From contig NC_134830.1 in NCBI RefSeq assembly GCF_004210375.1, positions 12,524,001 through 12,588,000 on the forward strand: a DNA stretch of 64,000 nucleotides. Direction: 5' to 3'. The stretch comes from Tachypleus tridentatus. Lineage: Eukaryota; Arthropoda; Merostomata; Xiphosura; Limulidae. This document shows, piece after piece, positions 11,301-22,529 of this stretch. Within the stretch, counting starts at the first letter, position 1, and each line of letters starts with the position of its first letter. Both the position numbers and the translations under genes were made by a program. The notes under the pieces were generated by a model. That model had not been told where the DNA came from, did not search any database, and saw only the letters and a program-made list of their open reading frames with translations.

Positions 11301-13895
11301 AATTGCTGCTGGAATTTGCTTTTATAGGTAAGCTAAGCCTTTTTTAGTACTCGTAAAGCAGTAACCTCTTGTTCATACAAAAAATCTGCATTATCGCTCT
11401 TTCTTCAGACACATCATAAGTTCATTCTTCTTTTCACTTATAAAATTCACTGTTTATATTATAGTGGTGCTGGTATAAACATTAGAATGTTTTTTTTTTA
11501 AACTTTCTTTGCAAGTTTCCAAGAAATTGTGGTCTGTAGATATCATTATACTTGTTTTTCTATTTTGTTTCAGTTAGGTTTGGTTTTTTGATTTTCATAG
11601 TTTGTATAATAAATTAGTTTTTATTTTATTACTAACTACAATGTAGGTTTATAATAAAATATCTATCTGGAATGAACGTCAATGAAATTCAAATAAAAAC
11701 AGATTATGATGAACATCCCAGGTTTCAAAAGAAAAGTAAGGCAGCAAGCAATGTAGAGTATCCAGCATATGGAGTGACAGGTCCAGGAAATAAAGAAAAC
11801 TTCTCCTAATGGTGACCGCAAGTTGGCCCATAGTGCACAGATGTATCATTACCAGCATCAAAAACATCAAATGATATCAGTAGAAAAGTGAGAACAAATC
11901 TTGAAAAAAGTTTATATTGAGAACACTGTTTTGTTGGAATTATAAAAGTTTAAAGTTCCATCATATAAAACAAGAAGGCATAACTGGTAACACTTAAGTA
12001 AGAATGAAGTTTCTAATTAGCTGTAGATGTTTTTGTTTTATAAGCATAAAACATATAGTCAGTGTTTTATTTTGTTACCTTGATAAAAATGAAATAGAAA
12101 CCCTATAGTTTAAGCACTTTTGAAAGGTGGACCTGGGAGGTTGTCTCTGAAGAAGAAAGGTCTACCTTTCAAAAGTGTTTGGGTTATAGGGTTTCTATTT
12201 CATTTTTATCAAGAACTTTTTGGACCTATGTGTTTTCAGAACATCATGAATATTGTTACCTTAGATGCTAGAGATATATTATTAGTAATTCAGTTACATA
12301 TACTTTTTGTATTAGCTTTTACTATATTTGTCTCAATTTTTAGTAATTGACATTCATATATTTTTATATGCACATACCCCAAATAGTTTAAATTGATATC
12401 TGTAACATTTTCAAATATCATATAAGCTAATTTAATGTTATTATCAACACCCAAAGAAATGGAGAACATATTTAATTTCTAGGCATTATAATTACTTTTT
12501 CTAAAGTATTCAAGTTGAAAAAAGTTCTTTGTACTAAGAGGTTAGTATGCTTTGTTATTGAATATTTTTTCATGGATACCGTAACTATGTATGGTACTGT
12601 TTTCAGAGTCAACTCTTGTAGACTTGCCTCAGCTTCAGATATGGAGTCAGAAGAAGAAAATGATGAGGGTGATTATACAGTCTACGAATGTCCTGGTTTG
12701 GCAGTGGTATGCTAAATTTAGTACTTTAGTTATTGTATTTTACATCATCAAAATGTAATCTTTATTAAATACCTTCTGTTGTCATTGCAAAAATTTTGTA
12801 TTATATGTCAAGCTTTCTGTCTTCTACTTAAACTTAATACTTGAATTTCACATGTTACCAGGTACTCCCACTGATCTTACAGATTGCATTACCTAATAAT
12901 TAGTCTATGTATATCGCTTTCTCAACACGTATATGCTTCTGATTAACTGAGCTGTAGGTTGAAAGAACTACTTTTGAGTTTACTTTGAAATTGTAAAGTT
13001 TTGTATTACTAGCAAATGCTAATCAATTAACCATTTAGTTCAGTTGGTGGAGCATTTGCATGGCGTGCGAGATGTCTTAGGGGTTGAATTTGAATCCAGG
13101 AAATCATAATAAATTTGAAATTACCACAAGAATAACTTGTGTTCAATGTGGGGCGTTGTTAATAATGGAAGTATATGATATTTTTAATTAGTTATTAAAA
13201 AGTGGCATACTAGACTTGTTAGTGGGTTAACCTTTTAGCTCTGGTATTAGAACACTTGTTTGGTGTGAAAGAGATATCAGGTTGAACTCTGAACCAAGGA
13301 AATGTAAAAAAGAAAGAGTTTTCTGCTCCTGTAGTCTTGGTTTCATGTCTTTTAAAATTTATCAGTTTTTATTCTCTTTGTCCTGAAAGTTGATGGAAAG
13401 TAGGCTCAGTTTCCTGATATCTGACAGCTTCTACTACTATGTATTAATTTTCCAGTTTTAGTTTCACTTTCAAAGATTAATGAAAAGATACTTAAACTTA
13501 CAGTTTTCAAACTAATGTTTTAGAGCTACTTATACATAGATTTAGTACATACCTGTTTGAACCAATTTAATGTTTATTTGAAAAATAAATTTTAGTGTAT
13601 TTGAAACATCATACTGCACTGTGTTTTACGTTTATCAAGTAAGTAGTTATGAATAAATATTATGAGTAGACATACTTAATTTGGAATATAATGCAATAAA
13701 AAAGTTAATGTAATGTTCTTTCTAATTAAATGTAATAACTGTAACCTGTTTGTTAGTGTTCTCTTCTTGTACTATATGTTTCATAATTTAAATTCATCTG
13801 TTTCCTAGGCTGGAGAGATGGAGGTTCAGAACCCACTTTTCATAGATGAATCTGGACAAACTTTGTCTCATCCACCCAAGGAAAACAACAAGTGA
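8247..13895 (+). CDS. Npdc1: NPDC1 homologue, seven exons, two frame breaks
   Basis: Neural proliferation differentiation and control protein 1 family: a type I membrane protein of neurons (cab-1 in worms) linked to vesicles and neuronal differentiation. Proposed exons are 8247-8355, 9944-10305, 10641-10847, 11261-11327, 11647-11887, 12607-12706 and 13809-13895. All have AG/GT borders, and the junction phases join to whole codons. Seen in order: signal peptide, hydrophilic ectodomain, membrane segment (AGCCTVATFGVIAAGICFY), then the conserved cytoplasmic tail with YPAYGVTGPG, KLAHSAQMYHYQHQ, DYTVYECPGL and GEMEVQNPLF. These tail motifs are the family signature. Oddities: exon 2 needs a one-base shift near 10242 and exon 5 a one-base shift near 11791. 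These may be assembly errors or signs of decay; no other disabling change is seen. The N-terminal half is less certain than the tail. The cysteine-rich ectodomain of vertebrate NPDC1 was not found. Confidence 0.82.
9944..10305 (+). CDS. Npdc1: NPDC1 exon 2 (frame break near 10242)
   Basis: Acceptor TTGATTTTAAG, donor ACAG/GTATCA. The first frame reads through PEEKISHEMANFPELPSE and YMQEKYVEMTNEILEP to a strongly hydrophobic run, LGGLITLIIIMLL, and stops with TGA at 10243. The next frame continues immediately as MKIYPPKQVLEVEEEKY and ends in phase 1, as exon 3 requires. One extra base before 10242 would make the exon continuous. Alternatively, the first frame is a genuine short isoform ending after a membrane helix. 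Confidence 0.6.
10641..10847 (+). CDS. Npdc1: NPDC1 exon 3, ectodomain linker
   Basis: Acceptor TTTCATATTTAG; donor GTAG/GTAAGT. It encodes a charged, Asn- and Ser-rich stretch (MLESKRKDVDKIP to SVSDIYFV) that leads into the membrane segment of exon 4. Phase 1 at both ends matches both neighbours. Confidence 0.75.
10974..10987. repeat. (CA)n microsatellite
   Basis: Short uninterrupted CA run in NPDC1 intron 3. Confidence 0.9.
11261..11327 (+). CDS. Npdc1: NPDC1 exon 4, transmembrane segment
   Basis: A 67-nt exon behind a long T-rich acceptor tract (TTTTTTATCAG) and before TATAG/GTAAGC. It encodes AGCCTVATFGVIAAGICFY, a single membrane helix ending in the Phe-Tyr-Arg stop-transfer boundary that is usual in this family. 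Confidence 0.85.
11647..11887 (+). CDS. Npdc1: NPDC1 exon 5, conserved tail (frame break near 11791)
   Basis: It encodes the family hallmark YPAYGVTGPG and then, one frame over, DRKLAHSAQMYHYQHQKHQM. The hallmark frame ends at TAA 11807-11809. Removing one base in the A-rich AAATAAAGAAAAC run at about 11789-11799 restores a continuous frame that leaves the exon in phase 2, exactly as exon 6 requires. The donor is AAAA/GTGAGA. Both halves are conserved, so the shift looks like an indel or assembly error rather than old decay. Confidence 0.85.
12079..12213 (+). repeat. long hairpin in NPDC1 intron 5
   Basis: Arms 12079-12133 and 12159-12213, 55 bp each, are separated by a 25-nt loop. 49 pairs are Watson-Crick and the other six (arm positions 30-33, 36 and 51) are all G-U in plus-strand RNA, so the transcript can pair without a mismatch. 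No second copy is seen in the window. Confidence 0.95.
12607..12706 (+). CDS. Npdc1: NPDC1 exon 6, acidic tail
   Basis: Acceptor GTTTTCAG; donor GCAGTG/GTATGC. It encodes SASDMESEEENDEGDYTVYE followed by CPGLAV, the conserved acidic and Tyr-containing block of NPDC1 tails. Confidence 0.88.
13032..13300 (+). repeat. two tRNA-like SINE heads in tandem
   Basis: 13032-13100 has TAGTTCAGTTGGTGGAGCAT then TTGAATTTGAATCC, resembling A and B boxes. 13230-13300 repeats the plan in more decayed form (TTTAGCTCTGGTATTAGAAC, GGTTGAACTCTGAACC). It is a third tRNA-derived family. Neither piece folds as a functional tRNA by eye. Confidence 0.6.
13809..13895 (+). CDS. Npdc1: NPDC1 exon 7, C-terminus and stop
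   Basis: Acceptor TTTCCTAG. It encodes AGEMEVQNPLFIDESG and a short polar end, with TGA at 13893. The GEMEV.NPLF block is the conserved C-terminal motif of the family. Confidence 0.88.
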   Translation, partial: AGEMEVQNPLFIDESGQTLSHPPKENNK

Positions 13896-16800
13896 CCATC
13901 TTAACAATAGATGTGATGGGGAAATTTGAGGGTGTAAATACTTCTTATTCTATAGGTGTTTGGCTTAAGCTATCTCATTTTAAAATTTGATAGATAGTAA
14001 AATATTATATACAAAATTATTTGCTGTTACCAATTTTGTTATTGAATCTTTTGCTATGTATTTCTGCCATTGTTATTCTTATACATGTATTGATATATTG
14101 TGCTGTGGGTTATTCCTGCCATATATATTTATTGCTCTGCATATGTTTTCCTTCTTTTTTTTCTTAATTGAACTGATAAGTGACACATGTAGAGCTTAAT
14201 ATCAGTATAAGGTACACACTTATTTTATAGTACAAAATAATGTTGTTGGGTAATTATTAATATTTTGTTCTTGATAAATGGTGATACCATTTCTCAAAAA
14301 TATTGTGTTAAAGCTGTTTGAATTAACTGTTTTCCTAATTCACTATCAGAAGGCTTAAATTAACCTTTAATCAGTCACATAATTTTTAAACAAGGAAATA
14401 TATACTCATAAAAAATTATCCAATGAAAGCAGGTATTTTAATGTGTATGTATCTAAGTTTTGTGATGATTGAAGTACTTGTTTCTAGCAGTTAAGGTGAT
14501 GGTTACTCATAAAACTGTTGCTTGCTTTGTGTAAATTTAATGAGGATAGTACAGCACTAAGAATCTTGAAGCATTAATTTTTTTCTACATAAGCCTAACA
14601 TATAATATCCATATAATGGGTTACCATACGTAAATGAAATGATCTATGTTATTGCTAAAAATCTGAGTAGACACCAAATGCTAGATTGCTTATTTGTTCT
14701 TAATCACAGTGGTATTATATATTTGTAAGTTTTATTGTTTTTATATTGATATGTTTATATATTTAATTAACAATTTATTTTGTGCTACTTTACAACTATA
14801 CTAGCTCCACCTACATAACTAAAATTACTGTTTTTTATTTTTTTAATAGTGTACGTAATCTTGTTTTAATGCACTGTTCATAAAATGTTTCTCAAATATC
14901 TTCAAAATCCCAAATGTTACTTATAAAAAAGAAACTTGTAAATATTGTTTCCTTTTGCTGTAAGTTATGAAATTTTATGTACATAAAAGACTGCCAGTTC
15001 ATAACCATGTGCATTTCTAAAATACTGTTTGTTATGTGAAAGGTTAAAATACAATTTTAAGACGATTAAAAGTGAACAAGAATGTACAATAATATATCAA
15101 GGTAAATGAATTGATAAGAAGTATATTTTCTTATATATTTCTAAATTTTAATTGGCACATTTGTTAACTAGAGGCAAATGACTGATAGTTATTATTAGCT
15201 TAAAACGTTTTTTTAGTAAAGCATACTATTTTATTTATGTCTTTACCAAACCTATACAATTTTGCTACCTTGAAGAGAAAATATTAAAGTACCTCTAAAA
15301 TTATTTATTCATCATCTTTGAAATTAGAAATCATTTATCATTTCTGTGATTTATAAACTGGATATAGATAAATGTTAAAATATACTGAAGCAAAGAGTGA
15401 ATGCTTAGTTTTTGATATTCTGAAATTACAACTAAATATAAAACGATTCACTGTATTTTAACTGTCATAGCTGGAAGTAACTTAAAATTCAAGGTTTTTT
15501 GTTTTTAAGTTAGATCATTTTTATATTTCTCACAAGTATCTGTTTATTAATACATGATATTCAAAACTTGAATATTTTTTTAATATTGAGGTAATTATAT
15601 AGTTATGACTAAATCTTGCAAATATATGCATAATTTTTTGTTTAATGTGAAACAAAAAGACAAAAACAAAAACGTGTAGTTATTTAGGCCTATTCCTGTT
15701 ATTAGTAGTTTTACTGCACTCAGTATTTGCATAGTACATGAAACTGCTACAGTATTTTTGAAAACATGAAATCTTACTTTATGTACAATATAATCAGTAT
15801 AAAGAAAACCAAATCTTACATACTTTTAAGTTATTTCATATTACTAAGTGTAAAGAAGTATCATAACAAACTACTGATGTTTTAACTAAATGTTTAAATG
15901 GTTGTTCTTTTGGACAGACCCAGCATTGGAGATGTAATGTTGACTACAAGTTTTAATTTTGAAGTGTATGTTCATGAAATGTGGCAAAGTTCTATTCAAC
16001 TGTATGACTGTCCTGTGCACAAAGAAGTTGAATATGTTATTAAAGCTTTTGTATCAAAGGTATGTGCACATGGTATATCAATCAGTATGACCAGTCTGTG
16101 TTCCAGGTGATGTTTATGTGAAAGTAAATACTTTTGTCCATCATATATCTTACATGCATAGTCTTTGTGTAGCTACATACAAGTATGTAAAAAAAAGACA
16201 TCAAACATGTGCACTGTTATACAGTACTGAGACTTTTACGTTGTATTTACATTTTATTTGAACTGCATGATTGAGAGAAAGCATGTGTGTAGAGAAAACT
16301 GCAATTATTTCAGTGATGTTGAGTCTCATACTATTCAGTCACCTAGAAAATACCACATAGATCCTACTGATATACATGTATGATAAGACAAATATCAGAA
16401 CTAGTAAACACTCCTCAACAAAGTACGATATACTGTATTTGTCCACGTTACATTTAGCTTTATGTGCTTAGGTTATCATATTCACATCTTCTTTTCTAAC
16501 AAATGTTTATATTATATCTTAAAAATGTTTACTTTCTTACAGAAATTAAAAGTATAATTGTTAGTCATTTCTTTAAGTCTAGATTCCCCTGCAGACATAT
16601 TTTGATAAGCACAATCAGGCTATTCTTTCTACAGTCTTAATCAGGAAGGAGAATGTTAATGGTACTTGTCACTGTAGTTACAGAACAGTATCTGTAGTTA
16701 CCATATAAAATTGTAATTACTACAACATAGGAAAAATGCTGCAGCTCCTTCATTATTGTCATTGTAGAGTTGAATCAAAGAATACTGTCCAGTAATAATA

Positions 16801-19210
16801 ATTTATAACTGTAATATGATGGTGAAGGTCACGTTTAAGTAGTTGTATTTACTTGTATATTACTTTCTTATTTGAACATTAAAACTGTTACATCCAACCA
16901 CTGAAAGTAAGTTGAAGGTTACTGGAATAATTTACATTTAATCAGTGGTGATTGCTGCATAATTGGAATAGTTATATCCAAGAATTTTACGTCTCTGCAA
17001 GTATTATCACTCTTCTGCAAGATGTATAAAGGTAAGTTAACCAGGATAAGTTATCTTCTAACACACATCTTCACCAAAACCAATTTATCAGCAACATTCA
17101 AATTAGTTGCCTTGGCTTGAATACTGTGATGCTAAATTAAGAAGAATCCAGCTGTTTTCTAGAGTTATTGTTTGCATTGTTACATTTAGTAAGTTATTCG
17201 TATGGCATTGATTTAATAAAGGGAATGGTAAGTGGTTTGCACTGACCAGCATAGGGACAGTGAACATCATAAGAAAATATTGATAAATTGTTGATAGAGT
17301 TAAGTATACTGATTTCATATAGTTCAGGTTTTTTTTTCATGTCACAGTTAAAAGAAATGTATTTTTCTGTTTGGTGGTATGAAAGTGATAATTGCATTTA
17401 AAATGGCTCTATCTCTGAAACTTTTGCAAGCACTAATAAAAGAGTAAAAAATATTAATTCATGATGTTTTTATAATGTTACACACAAGTGAAAAGAATCG
17501 GTAAATAAGGGTAACCAAGAGAATAGGAAACATCTTAATAAGGCCTAATATGTCTTCTTAGATCTACTCAATATAGCAATACTACGTATATCATTATATT
17601 GCCAGGAGTGTGTGAAAACTATCATAAAATTAAAAGGTGTTAATGACAAGCATTACATAAATGTTAAGAGAATAAATACAGTTATAAACCTCTTGTGAAC
17701 AAACATGGAAGTAAATGCCCTATGGGTGATGAATTAGTTTAAGTTTTTAGAAGTTATTTATTAGCTACTAAATTTACCTCAATAGAAAAATGGTTATGAA
17801 CTTTGTGGATACTCAGGGAAGAAAATAAGCTTATGTAAAGACTGTTGAATGATATTTGTTGTTATTTAGATGAAGATTTTTATTTAACTTAAATTCTTGT
17901 TTTTATCCTTGTAGTTATATAATTGTGGTAGAATTACTATTATGCACATATTTGTGTGTGTTATTGTGTGCTGTTTTGTTTTCAGTTTGCTCATACTTGT
18001 TGTGTTTATTAAAAAATTATTAAGCTATAATTATCTTACAAGTTTACATAAATATATAACTTGTTAATGTCACTACATATAAACATTGCTTGGTTCATTA
18101 GTATAATAGTTTTAAAAGTACATACTCTTTATATATTAAAGGATTTAAGTGGAAATCTTATGACAGTTTTTAAAAATTGCTGGAATGACCTGTTTTTTAA
18201 AAGTCTGTCATGAAAATACCTGGTACACATTTTTCTGAGATGTATGAAATACAAGACTGTAAAATATTTTTTTTGAGAATTACTAAAGATTGGCTGTTTA
18301 TATATCTAGTCATGATTTCTGTGTGTAGGTTCCTTAAATGGCTTCAAAATTGTGTGAAATAAAAACATATAGATACAGATTACTTGATAAAACTTTTACC
18401 ATGACCAACTTAAAAATAGAATACTATCACTCATCAGTCCAGCTAGATGGATAATACAAGTTATTTACAGGCCCAAGTTGAATAGCCTTAAAACTATTTT
18501 GGAAAGAAAGAGTATAAATTAACATCTTTGTATTTAAAAACACAACCACAATATTGAAAATCTCATGCTGATTGATTATTCATGTTTAAAGAGTACGGGA
18601 ACACACTGTTCTATGAAGTTAAGAATTTTTGTCAAGAAGAGAACTTTAAGGAAATTCTTCATTTAAAGATTAGATATGTACATTTTAAAAACATGGTAAC
18701 AAATCAAAGGTGTATTTGAAAGCCTTTGAACACACATTTTTATGTTTTCTGTTATGATACATAGTATCTTGTGTTAGATTTTTGGTTTCCAATTGACTAA
18801 TTTCTACTTTCCACTTGTACTGTATTTATTTTTATCCCATGAGGCCTGAGTGAATCAATATAAATTTCCACCACTTTTAAGAAGTTTATTATATGCACAT
18901 TTGTGAAAAAAATATGGATATTTGGTTAAATGCAATTATTTATTTGTACTTCTTTAATTCCAAATGTTATTTAGTAGAGTTCTTTTTAGCTATTACAACT
19001 GCTAGAGGGCATTATTTGTCAGTTCTTGGATGGAATAACATTGAAATATGTTAGGTGTAAAATTAATGCCTATAAAAACTTGTATTGCTATCTGATTAAT
19101 AGATGATTAAACATACAAGTTAAATTGGTAATCTCTTTTTTTATTATTATTAAAAGTAGAAAAACCTTTTTGAAAACCACCTGCTTAGAAATGTTTATCA
19201 ACGTTTATTA
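13896..19210. other. NPDC1 3' leader-out and intergenic DNA
   Basis: AT-rich, no coding signal. It probably begins with the NPDC1 3' UTR, but several AATAAA-like words make the end undecidable. Confidence 0.6.
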
Positions 19211-19480
19211 GGCCCAGCATGGCCAGATGGTCAGGGCGCTCGACTTGTAATTCGAGGGTCGCAGGTTCGAATCCTCGTCACATCAAAGATGTTCGCCTTT
19301 TCAGAGGTGGGGATGTTATATGTGACGGTCAGTCCCACTATTAATTGGTAAAAGAGTAGCCTAAAATTTAGCGGTGAGTGGTGATGACTAGCTGTCTTCC
19401 ATCTAGTCTTACGTTGCTAAATTAGGAACAGCTAGCGCTGATATCCCCATGTAGTTTTGCGCGAATTCAAACAAACAAGC
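19211..19480 (+). mobile_element. SINE A, full length
   Basis: Head GGCCCAGCATGGCCAGATGG, B box GGTTCGAATCC, tail GCGCGAATTCAAACAAAC. Confidence 0.93.
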
Positions 19481-20287
19481 TTTAAGTGTGTGCCATTTAT
19501 ACACAGGTGCAGCAAATAAAATTCTATGTAATACTATACAATAATATTTATGTCAAAAAAGGCCTTTGCTTCATCACTAACAACGAGATATAAGCTATGG
19601 AATTCAAAATGCTAAAAATAATGTCTTTAGTCCATATTGGTTATATTCAATACAATTATACACCTGAACTGTACCTTTCTCATATTTTTACCACTTGACG
19701 ACATAACCTTACATAAAAAGGAAATACAATATGACAATTATTTGATTGTCTTCAAGCGTTATGAATTTTTTTACTTTACTTTACCTGCAGGACTTTAATG
19801 TCATTCCCTGGATAACTTGCATATCACGTTTCATTCAAAGCAATGAATCCATTGTATTCTTATGGAATCAACTTTTCCAAGTGCTTATACAAGTGGCAAG
19901 ATATTTCAATTTTTGGATTAATACAAGGTTTCATTTGAACGTTGTAGAATTATAAATTTCATTCTTCTGTGCCAAGTATAACGAAACAACAGTTGTGTCA
20001 GTGATATTTTCAGGGTAATAAGATGTTTGTACAAGATGTCAGTACTTTTGTTATACAGCAGCCATATCACTCCCTCTACTTATTTTTGATACTTAGAATA
20101 TGTCCCCTTAAACTTTATTTTCATTTCAAGACAAGTGCAATATTTCCCTCATATCAGTTTTGTTTTCATCAGAAAGTATTATTCTGTCACTGGGAAACAA
20201 TACATAATAAAAAAGTACAAAAAAACTTTGTAGATTAAACAATCATCTATTCTGTACTACGCTATTTGAAAAGTTGCTCTTATAAAG

Positions 20288-20555
20288 GGCCCGGCATGGC
20301 CAGATGGGTTAAGGCGTTCGACTCGTAATCGCAGGTTCGAATCCCGGTCGCACCAAACATGCTCGCCCTTTCAGCCGTGGGGGCATTATAATGTGACGGT
20401 CAATCCCTATATTCATTGGTAAACGAGTAGTCCAAAAGTTGGTAGTGGGTGGTGATGACTAGCTGCCTTCCCTGTAGTCTTACACTGCTAAATTAGAGAC
20501 GGCTAACACAGATAGCCCTCGAGTAACTTTGTGCGAAATTAAAGAAGAAAAAAAA
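20288..20555 (+). mobile_element. SINE A with small head deletion
   Basis: The head lacks the few bases between anticodon-like region and T arm (GACTCGTAATCGCAGGTTCG). Imperfect 12-bp direct repeats GCTCTTATAAAG (20276) and GCTCCTACAAGG (20556) flank it. Confidence 0.9.
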
Positions 20556-21467
20556 GCTCCTACAAGGTACGTTTGGAAAATTAACATTCCTGTCATCTTT
20601 GGAATAACTTTATAATTCTACAATCTTTAGTCATTGAGAAACTGTATGATACAGTTAGGATATCTGCACCGCTTCACGACATAGTCATATCATCTTCTTC
20701 AGTAGCCCCTGTTGTAAATGCAACATTAGCTGTCTCTGAAAGATACCGCAGTATTGGGCTCTCGGACATACTTGTTCTTAACACAACAAGTTACTAACGC
20801 ACAACACCTCAGAGATGCATGAGCACAATACAGTTAAAAACAATACGTGTGTAGCAGAATATTGACATTGGTGGATCGCCACTTCCTCTCTACAGAATAG
20901 AATAACATTTTCGGCTTCAACCTGAAGTAAACCTCAGTTTGGAAGCAGAAACGTTGTCTCACTCTTTTAACAGGGAAGAGCAGTCAAATAAGACAGAACT
21001 CTAATATATATGTTATAACTATATATATAAAAGATTCTTAATGCAACTTTGTAACATTGTTTTACACAAAGCTAATTCTTCAATATATTAGCTCCTGAGA
21101 ATCTCATATCTTTGTCGACTTGCTATTCACAGAGGAGGGCATACATACAAAAATGAAACACTAAAAGTGATTTGTTTATAACTCCGATTAACAAATCTAA
21201 ACTCCTATATTATTGTGATCTTGTAGGTACTTGTTGGGTACAATTCGAGCTTATGTTTTAGGGATCAAGTGAGCATTTCAATGAAATGTAGTTTTATCGC
21301 CTGGTTGGCAAATCAGTTTAGAGTTTATAGAAAGATTTCTAAAAATATTATTTATAAATATTAAATGTCTATTAAATATTATGAAATAACATCGTTTCTT
21401 TTAACACAAGATTTAATTTCACGGCAGCTACTACGTATGGAGAACTTGGATCTTAACCAGTCCATTC

Positions 21468-21950
21468 TTTTCAAAGATAAGGATATATTTAGTTGAATAT
21501 AGTTTCAAAGTTAAGGATATATTTAGTTGAATATAGTTTCAAAATTAAGGATATATTTAGTGGAATATAGTTTCAAAGTTAAGGATATATTTAGTTAAGT
21601 ATAGTTTCAAAGTTAAGGATATATTTAGTTAAGTATAGTTTCAAAGTCAAGGATATATTTAGTTAAATATAGTTTCAAAGATAAGGATATATTTAGTTAA
21701 ATATAGTTTCAAAGAGAAGGATATATTTAGTTAAATATAGTTTCAAAGAGAAGGATATATTTAGTTAAATATAGTTTCAAAGAGAAGGATATATTTAGTT
21801 AAATATAGATTCAAAGATAAGGATATATTTAGTTAAATATAGATTCAAAGATAAGAATATATTTAGTTAAGTATAGTTTCAAAGATAAGGATATATTTAG
21901 TTAAATATAATTTCAAAGATAAAGATATATTTAGTTAAGTATAGTTTCAA
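21468..21950. repeat. 34-bp minisatellite, about 14 copies
   Basis: Units run TTTCAAAG-TAAGGATATATTT and end AGTTAAATATAG with small changes (TTGAATAT, TTAAGTAT). Many units contain ATATTTAGTTAAATAT, an inverted repeat with 7-bp arms. Confidence 0.97.
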
Positions 21951-22081
21951 TTTGTGGAACAAAATGAAACGATATTTTTGGTTAAAGCTACAGGTGCATA
22001 TTCACATTTCTGGTAGCAAGCGTAGGTTAACACTGTAAATTAATAATGTGAGCAAGATATTTAAAAAAATTCTTAAAGGAT

Positions 22082-22180
22082 TGTGTGTGTTTTCTTATAG
22101 CAAAGCCACATTGAGCTATCTACTGAACCGCTGATTTTAGTGTTGTAAATCCGGAAGCATACCGCTGTACTTGCGGAGGG
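22082..22180 (-). mobile_element. SINE family B
   Basis: Minus-strand copy: TTTTCTTATAGCAAAGCCAC at the left and CCGGAAGCATACCGCTGTAC at the right. Confidence 0.8.
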
Positions 22181-22505
22181 ATTTTTAAAGGAAGGAAGTA
22201 TCCGTATTTAGTGTTGCTGGAAACTGAAGATTAGTAACCTTAGTATTGTACATAGCATTGAAAGAGAAAAGGAAGACGTCATGCTCTCAATACGGTGTCT
22301 CTGGAGTTGTATAAAAGCTATAAATTATATGATATAGAGTTGTTGTTTTTCCTTTTTTATTTTCATTTCATTCGATATTGACACTTGTTTGTTGGATGAA
22401 GTATGTTATAGAGAAAGGCCACATTCGCTAGTGTCGGTATACACAGATAAGGTGGAGCAGCATATGTGTGGCTGCAGAGTTTGTCACATCCATTCATTGT
22501 TTCTT

Positions 22506-22529
22506 CACACACACACACACACACACACA
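22506..22529. repeat. (CA)n microsatellite
   Basis: About twelve CA units in intergenic DNA. Confidence 0.95.

Noticed and set aside
11679-11870. Minus-strand open frame over NPDC1 exon 5
   Set aside because: Antisense to conserved NPDC1 coding sequence; no independent support.
15898-16110. 70-codon open frame after NPDC1
   Set aside because: No splice context, no recognisable domain, and ordinary length for AT-rich intergenic DNA.
20930-20965. Second hammerhead-like string CTGAAGT...GAAACGTTGTC
   Set aside because: The core lacks CTGANGA and there is no Penelope coding sequence beside it.
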